A program made the position numbers and the translations under genes. 64,000 nucleotides of DNA from Bacillota bacterium (lineage in GTDB: Bacteria > Bacillota > Clostridia > Lachnospirales > Lachnospiraceae): assembly GCA_023386815.1 (NCBI GenBank), contig JAEWIZ010000025.1, forward strand, positions 1 to 64,000, in the 5' to 3' direction. Under the pieces are notes generated by a model. That model was not told the origin of the DNA, searched no databases, and worked only from the letters and a program-made list of their open reading frames with translations. The stretch's first letter is position 1; each line of letters starts with the position of its first letter. Positions 17,468 to 26,508 of the stretch are shown here, piece after piece.

Positions 17468-17497
17468 GTGCATAGTCCTCCATTGTACATAGGATGA
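17468..17497 (+). CDS. Candidate 9-codon leader peptide
   Basis: A GTG codon at 17468 lies six bases after a GGAGG (17457-17461) and opens a frame of nine codons (MHSPPLYIG) ending in TGA 17495-17497. The ribosome site can pair with CCTCCA (17477-17482) inside the mini-ORF. The stop codon ends at the first base of the terminator-like stem. The layout is that of a translated attenuator leader. Expression is unproven, and the GGAGG pairing may instead be part of a purely structural RNA. Confidence 0.35.
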   Translation: MHSPPLYIG

Positions 17498-17536
17498 ACC
17501 CCAATCAACTATTTGAACGAGAGGATTGGGGTTTTG
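17497..17536 (+). terminator. Attenuator-like hairpin in the PHP-protein leader
   Basis: AACCCCAATC (17497-17506) pairs perfectly with GATTGGGGTT (17524-17533) and is followed by T4. It stands between the promoter and the 2000-codon gene, with no other gene between, so it should either end a small RNA or act as an attenuator. The remaining bases to 17692 contain no further structure I can support. Confidence 0.65.
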
Positions 17537-17692
17537 AAATTGTTTAAAACATAATCATTTGAAAGGAGAGGATAGAAACATAAATCTTATTAGTTTGAAA
17601 GGTTGGCTCATTTTTATTAAGCACAACACGATCAACAAAAGCTAATGAAATAATAGCGTATTACAGCTTATATTATCTGAAGGAGGAAAGTT

Positions 17693-20600
17693 ATGAGAAA
17701 GACAGTAAAACGATATCTGGCAGTGATATTAAGTATTATAATGGCATTTTCAGTAACTCCTACGAATAGCTTTGCAGCCGCAACGGCTGGTACGTACGTG
17801 AAGATAAATACGATAGATGAATTTACTACCGGCAAATATGTAATGATAGTTAATAGCGGTTATGCCGTTGGACAGTATTACGATAAATGGCTTTTATCAA
17901 TGGCATTAAGTCCTGAAAATGGACAAGTTGTTAATCCTGATAGCTCTCTAACATGGAATATTACTGTTTCAGGATCGTCCATTACTTTAACGGATACGAA
18001 TGGAATAATGGTCAAGCCAGTAGGGGGAAATGAAAATGGCATAACACCTGGATATTACGACTGGTCGTATGTATTTAATAACGGAACCTTTTCATTTAAG
18101 GGAACTGGAATTGATACTGTTACTTTAGCCAGTAATAAAGGTTCTAAAGATCAATTTAGAGCATATAGAAATGATACGATAGCTAAGAACAGTGCTGGCT
18201 ATCCAACTGATTTTAGCCTTTACAAGCTAAATAGCAGCACACCACCGGTTTCTGTGAAAGCAGAAATGCCAACCGCAAGTCTGCCCTCCGGTGCCGTTGT
18301 TTCAGGAAGTGCTATTTCACTTTCCTGCTCAACATCGGGTTCCAGTATTCGAATTACTACGGTTACCCCTGCAGCAATCTGGATTGATTATACGCAACCC
18401 ATCATAATTACCTCAAATACAACAATTTATGCACAAGCAACAGCTCCAGGGTATGATAACAGTGATATCGCAGAGTTCAATTATTTACCGATTGAGTCCC
18501 CGGGAACTGACCCAACCTTATATGATCCTATCACGACGATACCTGCCGGTTCGAAATCAGTACTTGACGCATGTCAGACAGTAACTGGACAATCTATATC
18601 TGTAGTTGGACAGCTGGTTTATCGATTTGGTAACTATGATACGGCAAATACAGCAATATTAGAGGATGTTATTAATGGAAATATCTATGCGATTCAAATT
18701 TACAATGCATTGTCTGATTTCAAGATCGGTGATGTGATTAAAATAACCGGAACTACAGATAACTATGGCGGAGTTCCTCAGATAACAAGTATCACTGCAA
18801 AAGAATTGGTTACACCAGCAGATGGTCTCCAGATAATAAAAGCCCAGGAGTTTACATCCATTAGTGAACTGAAGGCATTAAAGAGTTCGCTGCTGTCGGA
18901 ATGGGTGGTCATTCGAGGTGTAACGCTTGGTACCTATAACAATAATGGAAGCACTACGGTCACAGATAATAGTGGAAACAGTATGCCAATCTATCGTGCT
19001 GCAACCTATCCAAGTGGAGTTAACGCTGGTGAAAAGGTTGATTTGTACGCATGCTTATCCAAATATTCCACCAATACCTCCACTACTGACCAACTTCGTG
19101 TTGGATCATCCAGTGATTATGTAATAACAAATGATGTAAAGGCTCCTACCATAACAATGCCTACAACTTTTGAACCTGCTGAGTTAGGAAAGGATTATAC
19201 GGTATCTGTTACAATCACAGATAATGTAGCCGTGACTGAAGCACAATTAATCTATACCGTAAATCATGTACCTGCAACTATAACTTTAAGTCAGAGTAGT
19301 ACTGCTAAGTCTACCTGGGAAGGAACTATTCCCGGAAGCTTACTTACCTCAGGTGTAACCGGTATTACGATTATTGTAACTGCAAAGGACAAAGCAGGTA
19401 ATAGGGCAAGCAGTGAGGTGAAAGAAATTACTGTTGTGGATGAGCCTCAGGTTACGAAAGTGACACCTGATCGCAATGGGAAGACCGGGAATGAGAAGAG
19501 ACCTTTCATAAGTGTAACCGCTGAGAATCTCGGTACAGCTCCAACTGCAAAACTCACATTAAAGGCAGGAGGAAGCATTAAATTAGACTCTGTAATAATG
19601 TCTTATTTAAACGGAACCTTTTCCTATACACCTACGGAGGATTTGGCAGACACGAAATATACCGCATTCGTAGTAATTACACGAGCTGATGGGAAATTTG
19701 CAAACTATGAGTGGCAATTTACTGTAGGTACACCGGAATATGGTTTATATTTTGGACAATTACACAGTCATACGACCTATTCCGACGGTTCTGGTTCACT
19801 AGATGATGCACTTAACTTTATTAATAAAATCAATAAGACTGATAATGTTGATTTTGTTGCATTTACGGATCATTCGAATTATTTCGATACAAAGACCGAA
19901 GTGAATCCGGAGGCATCACTTTATAATAAGAGCTTAATGACTTCAGGAAGTCAAAAGTTATGGAGTGAGTACAAAAGTAAAATTGCGAATTTTAATGCTT
20001 CCTCTGAGAATAGAGGAGTTATTGCACTTGGTGGTTTTGAAATGACCTGGTCAAGCGGACCCGGACATATAAATACCTGGAATACCGAAGGTATTGTTAG
20101 CCGTAATAACACAACCTTAAACAACAAAACAAATGATGCAGGAATGAAAGCCTATTATACATTATTGAGCCAACCGGAAGGAGCTAACACCGTTAGTCAG
20201 TTTAATCATCCGGGTACAACCTTCGGTACCTTCAGTGACTTTGCTTATTGGGATCCTGAGATTGATACCAGAATTACCTTAGTGGAAGTCGGTAATGGTG
20301 AAGGCGCGATTGGTAGCGGCGGATACTTCCCATCCTATAATTATTACACTATGGCACTGGATAAAGGCTGGCATGTAGCACCAACCAATAATCAGGATAA
20401 TCATAAGGGAAAATGGGGAACGGCAAATGATGCCCGTGATGTTATCATTTCAGATAGTTTTACAGAACAAGGTATCTATGATGCATTGAAGGATCGAAAA
20501 GTATATGCAACGGAAGATAAGAATCTGGAGATTAATTATACATTAAATGATGAATTGATGGGAACTATCATAAAGGATGTGCCAGAAAGTCTTAATTTAA

Positions 20601-23600
20601 AAGTAAGCGTAAGTGATGCAGATGATGCTATTCAAAAAGCTGAGGTAATTGCTAATAGCGGACGTATTGTTTACAGCTGGGATGTAAATGCTCAGAGTAA
20701 AGAGCTGAGCACTACACTAAAGCCAGATTATAGTTATTATTATATCAGAGTAACGCAAATGGATGGAGATATCGCAGTAACAGCACCAGTTTGGGTTGGA
20801 CGTACCAAGCTGCTAGGAATTTCAAATGTGGAAAGTAGCACAAGTACACCGGTTACCGGAGAAAAAATGACTGTGAAAACAACCTTATTTAACAGTGAGA
20901 CTGCTGATGTAGTTATTAAATCTCTGACCTATAAGTTGGACGGAAAGGAAATTGGCAAACAAACAGATGCAGGTACAATTGTAAAAGGAACCAATACAGT
21001 AGTTAATTCTGATTTCACATTTGAAAAAGCAAAAGTACAGACAATAAATGTTGAAGCAGTTTTGGCAATTGGAGATCAAGAATATATCTTTACAAAGGAT
21101 CTAAGCCTGGATATCAGAGATGCCAATAAGCTGGTATACATAGGAATTGATGGTAGTCATTATAATGAATATGTTGCCGGAAACTATAAAGATTCCATGG
21201 GTAATTTCAGCGTACTTGCAGCAAAAAGTGATGTAAGATGCGTCATATTAAATACCAGTGCAGACTTAATAGCAGCAGCAAAAAATGATAGCGGTAAATA
21301 TAAGATGCTTATCTTAACAGCACCTAGCCGCCGAAATGGTACTACATTGCGAGAACCCTATGCTGTTTATAGTGATGAAGAAATAGCAGCAATCAAAGGC
21401 TTCACAGAATCAGGCGGAAGCTTAGTGGTATGCGGATGGTCTGATTTATATGAAAATTACAAAGTTTTCCCAGCAGAAGACCATATGGCGGCACAACAGA
21501 ACAAATTATTGATGGCAGTTGGAGCAACGTTACGTATCAGTGATGACGGTGCCTATGATGATGTTTTGAATGCGGGAGGAAGTGAGGGAAATAAAGCAAG
21601 ATTATACTTAACTACATATAATTGGAACAACGCCTTAACCAAGGATATTGTATTTGATAAAGATCATCCCCATGATAACATGTATTCTCAACGCTTCAGC
21701 CAGTACGGCGGTGCTACGATATATGCAGTGGATCAGGATGGAAATCCAACTACTATTTTGCCTTCTAATATATCGCCGGTGGTGTATGGACATAGTTCCA
21801 CCTACTCAAAGGATTGTGATAGTGACGGTCTTGGAGGAAATATACCGAAATACGAGTATTCAAATAGCGATAACCGCTTAATGGTACTTGCTACTGAGAC
21901 AGTCACACATGCGAACGGAACCCAGTCCCTTGTCATCGTGGATGGTGCTGCGTTTATGAGTAACTTTGAAATTCAGGCTACTGTATCAGATACAAATGCA
22001 GAGCTGAATTATTCAAACTATACAATCTTACAGAATTTAATAAAGTATGTGAATCCTGTACAGATTGATAAGATTGTAGATGTACAAAGTGAGAAAGAAG
22101 AAGGAGTAAAATTTACAGTAGAAGGTATCGTAACCTCTAATGCTTCCGGATATGACAAAGCTACAGCATTTTTTGACTGTATTTATCTGCAGGATGAAAC
22201 GGCTGGCATTAATGCCTTCCCGGTAGCAGGAGACTTTAAGGTTGGTCAGAAGGTTCGAATCATAGGAACAACTTCGTCTTATCAAGGGGAAAGGCAGTTA
22301 AATGTCAGCAGTATTACCTTGATAGACAGCAATACCCAAATTCTAGCACCAAAAGAAGTAACCGCAAAGCAGGTAAATGACAGAACCTATCTCGGAAGCC
22401 TTGTAAAGATTTCTGGTAAGGTGCAGAAAATTGAGCTTGCAAACGGAGCTATCCAGACAATTCTTGTTCAAGATAATGTAGGGAATACTGCGCGGATCTT
22501 TATTGACGGTTATATTACAACAAATAAGGAAATCGTCAACCTAGCGGTTGGTAATAAGATCACTGCAGTTGGTTTATCATCTTATGATAATACCTTTGAT
22601 GGACTTGCAGCTCGTATTCGCATTCGAGATCGTGGAGATATTGTGTGTACTATTGCTGACCCAAGGCCAGATCCGGAAACATCTGCTCCGGTGACACCAA
22701 AACCAACTATTCCCGGGAAGGAAACAGTATTAGTTCCGGAAAAACCACATACAAAAGTAGAGAATGGAAAAGCCAATGTTAAAGTTGAGATCAGTGAGAA
22801 AGTACTAGAGGATGCGGCTAAAGATGGGAATGGAAGCATTAAGTTATCATTAGGTAAAGAGGTGATACAGGATGCCTTAACGGATCAAAGTGTTAAAAAA
22901 GGTATTGTAATTGATATTTCAATTCCTACCGTTAAAGACGCAGCTGTGAATGCCATTGTTCTAACTACAGAGGTGTTACAGTTAGTCAAGGAATCGGGAC
23001 AGAGCCTTACTATTCATGTATCTAATGCAGATGCAAAGGGTTATACAATCAGTATTCCATCTGCCGAACTAAACAAGATATCTGCGGATTCAAAAGAGTT
23101 GAATTTGACGGTTGGCTTAGTAAAGGATACAACAGCAGCTACAAAATCAACGGGAGTTCTTTCCTTAGGAACAAAAGGTTTGTTACCAGCAGGGATGATA
23201 GTTACAGTGCCAGTTGAAGATATTCTTTCCATACCAGCAGGTAAAAAAGTATATGTTTACCACAAGAATGCCAATACCGGTGCCTTAGAGGAAATACCAA
23301 ACAATCCAAAAACAATTGCAGAAGATGGTACGTTAAAGCTCTCAGCACTTAGTGGAGGGGATTATGTTATTTCCACAGAGGAGGAAAAAGAGGCTGTTAA
23401 GTTAGTGAGCAAAATAGCAGTATCTGCTAAGACCACCTTGACTGCGGGTAAAAAACTAAATGTGTCTGTAAGTCTGCCACCAGAAATTGCAAAAGTTAAG
23501 AGCTTTGCATACGGTGATCCATTAGGACAGGAGGAAGCAAAGATAACCTATACGGTGAGTAATACGGAAATTGCAACCATATCCAGTAATGGTACGCTTA

Positions 23601-23695
23601 CAGCAAAGAAAAAGGGAACCGTTAAGGTGATTGTAACAGTTACGCTAGAGAACGGTCAAAAGAAGAGATTTAGTAAGAATATTACTGTAAAATAG
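17693..23695 (+). CDS. Giant secreted multidomain PHP (CehA/McbA-type) metallohydrolase
   Basis: A 2000-residue exported protein. The signal peptide is residues 1-29 (cut near SFAAA). After it come a beta-rich domain (30-185), a chitobiase/hexosaminidase C-terminal-like repeat (about 187-268, ending GYDNSDIAEFNY) and two OB-fold modules like those of secreted YhcR-type nucleases (about 275-480). An Ig/fibronectin-like pair spans about 485-680. The PHP domain is at about 682-940, with LHSHTTYSDG and AFTDHSNYF metal motifs and FNHPGTTFG. Further modules are Ig-like (950-1140), a ThuA/amidotransferase-like Rossmann domain (about 1146-1400, with GGSLVVCGW), two more OB-folds (about 1455-1660) and a C-terminal Big_2 Ig domain (about 1905-2000). 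No LPXTG or S-layer motif is visible. A phosphoesterase acting outside the cell is likely; substrate unknown. Confidence 0.85.
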   Translation: MRKTVKRYLAVILSIIMAFSVTPTNSFAAATAGTYVKINTIDEFTTGKYVMIVNSGYAVGQYYDKWLLSMALSPENGQVVNPDSSLTWNITVSGSSITLTDTNGIMVKPVGGNENGITPGYYDWSYVFNNGTFSFKGTGIDTVTLASNKGSKDQFRAYRNDTIAKNSAGYPTDFSLYKLNSSTPPVSVKAEMPTASLPSGAVVSGSAISLSCSTSGSSIRITTVTPAAIWIDYTQPIIITSNTTIYAQATAPGYDNSDIAEFNYLPIESPGTDPTLYDPITTIPAGSKSVLDACQTVTGQSISVVGQLVYRFGNYDTANTAILEDVINGNIYAIQIYNALSDFKIGDVIKITGTTDNYGGVPQITSITAKELVTPADGLQIIKAQEFTSISELKALKSSLLSEWVVIRGVTLGTYNNNGSTTVTDNSGNSMPIYRAATYPSGVNAGEKVDLYACLSKYSTNTSTTDQLRVGSSSDYVITNDVKAPTITMPTTFEPAELGKDYTVSVTITDNVAVTEAQLIYTVNHVPATITLSQSSTAKSTWEGTIPGSLLTSGVTGITIIVTAKDKAGNRASSEVKEITVVDEPQVTKVTPDRNGKTGNEKRPFISVTAENLGTAPTAKLTLKAGGSIKLDSVIMSYLNGTFSYTPTEDLADTKYTAFVVITRADGKFANYEWQFTVGTPEYGLYFGQLHSHTTYSDGSGSLDDALNFINKINKTDNVDFVAFTDHSNYFDTKTEVNPEASLYNKSLMTSGSQKLWSEYKSKIANFNASSENRGVIALGGFEMTWSSGPGHINTWNTEGIVSRNNTTLNNKTNDAGMKAYYTLLSQPEGANTVSQFNHPGTTFGTFSDFAYWDPEIDTRITLVEVGNGEGAIGSGGYFPSYNYYTMALDKGWHVAPTNNQDNHKGKWGTANDARDVIISDSFTEQGIYDALKDRKVYATEDKNLEINYTLNDELMGTIIKDVPESLNLKVSVSDADDAIQKAEVIANSGRIVYSWDVNAQSKELSTTLKPDYSYYYIRVTQMDGDIAVTAPVWVGRTKLLGISNVESSTSTPVTGEKMTVKTTLFNSETADVVIKSLTYKLDGKEIGKQTDAGTIVKGTNTVVNSDFTFEKAKVQTINVEAVLAIGDQEYIFTKDLSLDIRDANKLVYIGIDGSHYNEYVAGNYKDSMGNFSVLAAKSDVRCVILNTSADLIAAAKNDSGKYKMLILTAPSRRNGTTLREPYAVYSDEEIAAIKGFTESGGSLVVCGWSDLYENYKVFPAEDHMAAQQNKLLMAVGATLRISDDGAYDDVLNAGGSEGNKARLYLTTYNWNNALTKDIVFDKDHPHDNMYSQRFSQYGGATIYAVDQDGNPTTILPSNISPVVYGHSSTYSKDCDSDGLGGNIPKYEYSNSDNRLMVLATETVTHANGTQSLVIVDGAAFMSNFEIQATVSDTNAELNYSNYTILQNLIKYVNPVQIDKIVDVQSEKEEGVKFTVEGIVTSNASGYDKATAFFDCIYLQDETAGINAFPVAGDFKVGQKVRIIGTTSSYQGERQLNVSSITLIDSNTQILAPKEVTAKQVNDRTYLGSLVKISGKVQKIELANGAIQTILVQDNVGNTARIFIDGYITTNKEIVNLAVGNKITAVGLSSYDNTFDGLAARIRIRDRGDIVCTIADPRPDPETSAPVTPKPTIPGKETVLVPEKPHTKVENGKANVKVEISEKVLEDAAKDGNGSIKLSLGKEVIQDALTDQSVKKGIVIDISIPTVKDAAVNAIVLTTEVLQLVKESGQSLTIHVSNADAKGYTISIPSAELNKISADSKELNLTVGLVKDTTAATKSTGVLSLGTKGLLPAGMIVTVPVEDILSIPAGKKVYVYHKNANTGALEEIPNNPKTIAEDGTLKLSALSGGDYVISTEEEKEAVKLVSKIAVSAKTTLTAGKKLNVSVSLPPEIAKVKSFAYGDPLGQEEAKITYTVSNTEIATISSNGTLTAKKKGTVKVIVTVTLENGQKKRFSKNITVK

Positions 23696-23709
23696 CAGAT
23701 ATAACTATG

Positions 23710-23773
23710 TAAAATACTTCAAGGCCAAGGGGTGCCGTGCTAACTTGGTACGGCATCCCCTTGTGAAGTATTT
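23710..23773. terminator. Long composite hairpin after the PHP gene
   Basis: The outer arms AAATACTTCA and TGAAGTATTT enclose AAGGGGTGCCGT/ACGGCATCCCCTT with one bulged base. The pairing is long and the foot is AT-rich but lacks a clean T run, so termination is likely but not certain. Confidence 0.55.
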
Positions 23774-23799
23774 GATTAGGAGCCAGAGAGGAATTCGAT

Positions 23800-24993
23800 A
23801 TGAAGGAAAAACGAAGGTTGAAAATTTTAACTGCTGCAATAATGCTGCTTTTATTTGTAGGAGCAGCCGCAGTTTTAAACCGCCCTGATTCTGGGGAGGT
23901 GCTGTCAGCTGCTCAAAAAAGAATATTTGCAATTGCTAAGGTAACAGATATATTAGGGGATAATGCTGCACCTGACAGTTGGACAGAAGGTAGGAGAATC
24001 GGCGAACAGGAACTGGAAGTCACGGTTCTTACAGGTAAGTATAAGGGTGCTGTATTGGAAACTGTTAACTATGTAAATGCTTATTATAATGTAGATGCCA
24101 GGCTGGGAACTCGAATTATTATTCGCTTGGATTATAATGATGCAGGGGAGTTATATGTAGTATCAATTCCGAATTATGACAGAAGCAGAGTTCTGATGAT
24201 CGCACTTTTCGTCTTTTCCATACTCATGGTGTTAGTAGGTGGAAAAAGAGGGGCAAGAGCATTGTTTGGATTATTGTTTACACTGCTTAATCTTTGGCTC
24301 ATTTTAATTCCGCTGGTATTAAAAGGGGTGTCGCCGGTACTAGCTACCATCTTGATTGCTGCTTATACCAGTGCAGGTGCCTTGCTTTTGCTAACTGGAT
24401 ATACTAAAAAGACATTATGTGCTCTTCTTGGATGTGTTGGTGGAGTGGTAGCGGCAGGAATTTTTGCCTGGATTGTAACAATCCTGACACCGATGAACGG
24501 ATTTAATATGTCGGAAGCTGAAGAATTGGTGATACGGGCTTCGGATTCACCGCTTAAAATTAGCGGCTTGCTGATTAGTGGGATTCTTCTTTCTGCCCTT
24601 GGAGCACTCATGGATACGTCCATGTCCATTGTTTCTGCATTACATGAGGTCTATGAGCAGAACCCTGCCATCTCCAGACAGCAAATCTTCCGCTCTGGAA
24701 TGAATATTGGGAGAGATGCTATGGGAACCATGGCTAATACCTTAATACTTGCTTTTGTTGGATCAGCCTTTAACCTCTTGATATTATTCCAAATCTATGA
24801 ATATCCCTTAATTCAGATATTAAACAGTGATATGATAGTAATTGAAATATTACAGGGAATAGCCGGATCAGTAGGCATTATTGCAACAACACCATTGGTT
24901 TCTACGTTATGTGCTATAATATTTCAACTGAAAGGAAAGGAAGAGAGGTTAAGAAAAGGTATAAGTAAGAGAAAGAAGGCTATCGTTACTTAG
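23800..24993 (+). CDS. YibE/F-family membrane protein
   Basis: A 397-residue membrane protein. After an N-terminal helix (about 8-26) comes an extracytoplasmic beta domain (about 35-125), then about seven membrane helices from residue 128 onward. Family-typical stretches include GGKRGARALFGLLFTLLNLWLILIP, the conserved ALGALMDTSMSIVSALHE and GRDAMGTMANTLILAFVGS. The family is widespread in Firmicutes and has no firm biochemical role; transport has been proposed. The start is ATG 23800 with GAGAGG 9 bases upstream. It is a single gene. Confidence 0.88.
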   Translation: MKEKRRLKILTAAIMLLLFVGAAAVLNRPDSGEVLSAAQKRIFAIAKVTDILGDNAAPDSWTEGRRIGEQELEVTVLTGKYKGAVLETVNYVNAYYNVDARLGTRIIIRLDYNDAGELYVVSIPNYDRSRVLMIALFVFSILMVLVGGKRGARALFGLLFTLLNLWLILIPLVLKGVSPVLATILIAAYTSAGALLLLTGYTKKTLCALLGCVGGVVAAGIFAWIVTILTPMNGFNMSEAEELVIRASDSPLKISGLLISGILLSALGALMDTSMSIVSALHEVYEQNPAISRQQIFRSGMNIGRDAMGTMANTLILAFVGSAFNLLILFQIYEYPLIQILNSDMIVIEILQGIAGSVGIIATTPLVSTLCAIIFQLKGKEERLRKGISKRKKAIVT

Positions 24994-25097
24994 AATCTCT
25001 ATAAGGCTAATGGGATGGCATCATTACTGGGAATAGAGGTTATGATTTCTTATCTAATTCAATATGATTCCAATATTTGTTGTAGAAAAAGAAAAAA

Positions 25098-25157
25098 ATC
25101 ACTGAGCTGCTTCAACTTAGTAATCTCACCAGGTTGATGCAGCTACAGTGATTTATT
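25098..25157. terminator. Bidirectional terminator between yibE/F-like and rsmH genes
   Basis: AAATCACTG and CAGTGATTT with inner AGCTGC/GCAGCT and TCAAC/GTTGA pairs form a long nested stem at 25098-25153. A run of A on one side and TATTTTATT on the other fits use from both sides. The rest of 24994-25288 holds nothing I can support. Confidence 0.75.
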
Positions 25158-25288
25158 TTATTCATAACCAATGAATTATCGATCCATTTATCTTATTCCA
25201 TGATTTTAATCATTAATGTTACATTTAATTACTATAATTATTCACTCAATATAATAGGAATAATCTTGTTCCGTCTTGTACCATATTA

Positions 25289-26338
25289 TTATGCTTTTAT
25301 TGCCCAGCGCATTTTCGTAGAACGTGCACGACTATTGGAATTACATTCTTCCTGTGAAGGGCGAATAAAATCAGGCGCTATCTCGCTATAGAGACCTTCC
25401 CGATAGAAGCGTTGAAATGACTTTTTAACCAGACGATCTTCTCCGGAATGAAAGGAAAGAATAGCAACACGGCCGCCTTTTGCAAGTGCAGCAGGCAGTT
25501 TTTCTAAGAATTCATATAATACCTCAAACTCACTATTTACATCAATTCGCAATGCCTGGAAGCACCTTCTGCAAGACTTCTTGATTTCTTCGCTTCTGTC
25601 TTTCTCTGAAATAAATTTCAGAGCATCACTAATAATCTGTTGAAGCTGCGCGGTGGTTTCTAGTTCTTTCCCCTTCTTTCGATGATTAATAATAGCGCGA
25701 GCAATTTCTGCTGCATGAGGCTCATCGGAATTCTCGAATAACATACCTTGTAATTCATCCAGAGAAATAGTTTTAAGGCGATTTGCTGCTGAGATTCCTT
25801 TGGAAGGATCCAGGCGTAAGTCCAAAGGTCCTTCATTCTTATAGGAAAAGCCTCTATCTGGATTGTCTATTTGCATGGAGGAAACACCTAAATCTGCTAG
25901 TATAAAGTCCAAAGGGCCGGATTCTTCTACAATTTTATCAATATTTGAAAAGTTAAGTTGTCTGATTGATAAAATTTCTGAGCCATAACCCAAGCGCTCT
26001 AAGCGTTCCCTCGTACGGGGTAATTCGATAGGATCTACATCAGTAGCATATAAATGCCCCTTGGAATCTAAACATTTCAACATCTCCAGAGTGTGACCGC
26101 CGTAACCTAAGGTCGCATCCAGGCCAGTTTGTCCAGGAGTAATTTGTAAAAAATCTAATATTTCTTTCACGCAGATAGAACGATGCATACCAGCAGGTGT
26201 ATTGCCCTTTTGGATGACTTTTGCCACAGCATCTGCATATAACTCGGGTTGCAGTTCCTTATATTTATCTTTAAACGCTTTTGGATGAGTGCCTTTATAT
26301 CGGGGACGGCGTTGATGTTTTTGTTCTTGATTATCCAT
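25289..26338 (-). CDS. rsmH: 16S rRNA (cytosine-1402-N4)-methyltransferase
   Basis: A 349-residue SAM-dependent methyltransferase that N4-methylates C1402 of 16S rRNA. Motifs are TGLDATLGYGGHT (SAM site, compare DGTLGGGGHS in typical RsmH), DLGVSSMQIDNPDRGFSYKN, PLDLRLD, and FHSGEDRLVKKSF near the C-terminus. It is longer than the usual 310 residues, with a basic N-terminal extension of about 55 residues (QRRPRYKGTHPKAFKDKY). AAGGTGG lies five bases before ATG 26338, so the GTG at 26347 is not used. It lies outside any division cluster, with no mraZ or ftsL nearby, so it may be a second, divergent paralogue. Confidence 0.88.
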   Translation of the reverse strand: MDNQEQKHQRRPRYKGTHPKAFKDKYKELQPELYADAVAKVIQKGNTPAGMHRSICVKEILDFLQITPGQTGLDATLGYGGHTLEMLKCLDSKGHLYATDVDPIELPRTRERLERLGYGSEILSIRQLNFSNIDKIVEESGPLDFILADLGVSSMQIDNPDRGFSYKNEGPLDLRLDPSKGISAANRLKTISLDELQGMLFENSDEPHAAEIARAIINHRKKGKELETTAQLQQIISDALKFISEKDRSEEIKKSCRRCFQALRIDVNSEFEVLYEFLEKLPAALAKGGRVAILSFHSGEDRLVKKSFQRFYREGLYSEIAPDFIRPSQEECNSNSRARSTKMRWAIKA

Positions 26339-26508
26339 AGCTTCCACCTTTTAATTATTTTTATATGATTACTGTTCCTATGATATCAAATACATGTCAT
26401 AAAAGCAAACGCATAATGAAGGAATCAGGAGATGATAACATTTTCAAAAAATGATTTGAAATAATGAGGATAATTAGGTAATATAGGAAAGATAAGGAGG
26501 AACAACAT

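Noticed and set aside
17375..17540. T-box or known metabolite riboswitch
   Set aside because: No T-box GGGTGGNACCGCG word, and no match by eye to c-di-GMP, SAM, FMN, TPP or cobalamin aptamers.
25200..25391. 63-codon plus-strand frame beside rsmH
   Set aside because: It mostly overlaps the rsmH 3' end on the other strand and has no ribosome site.
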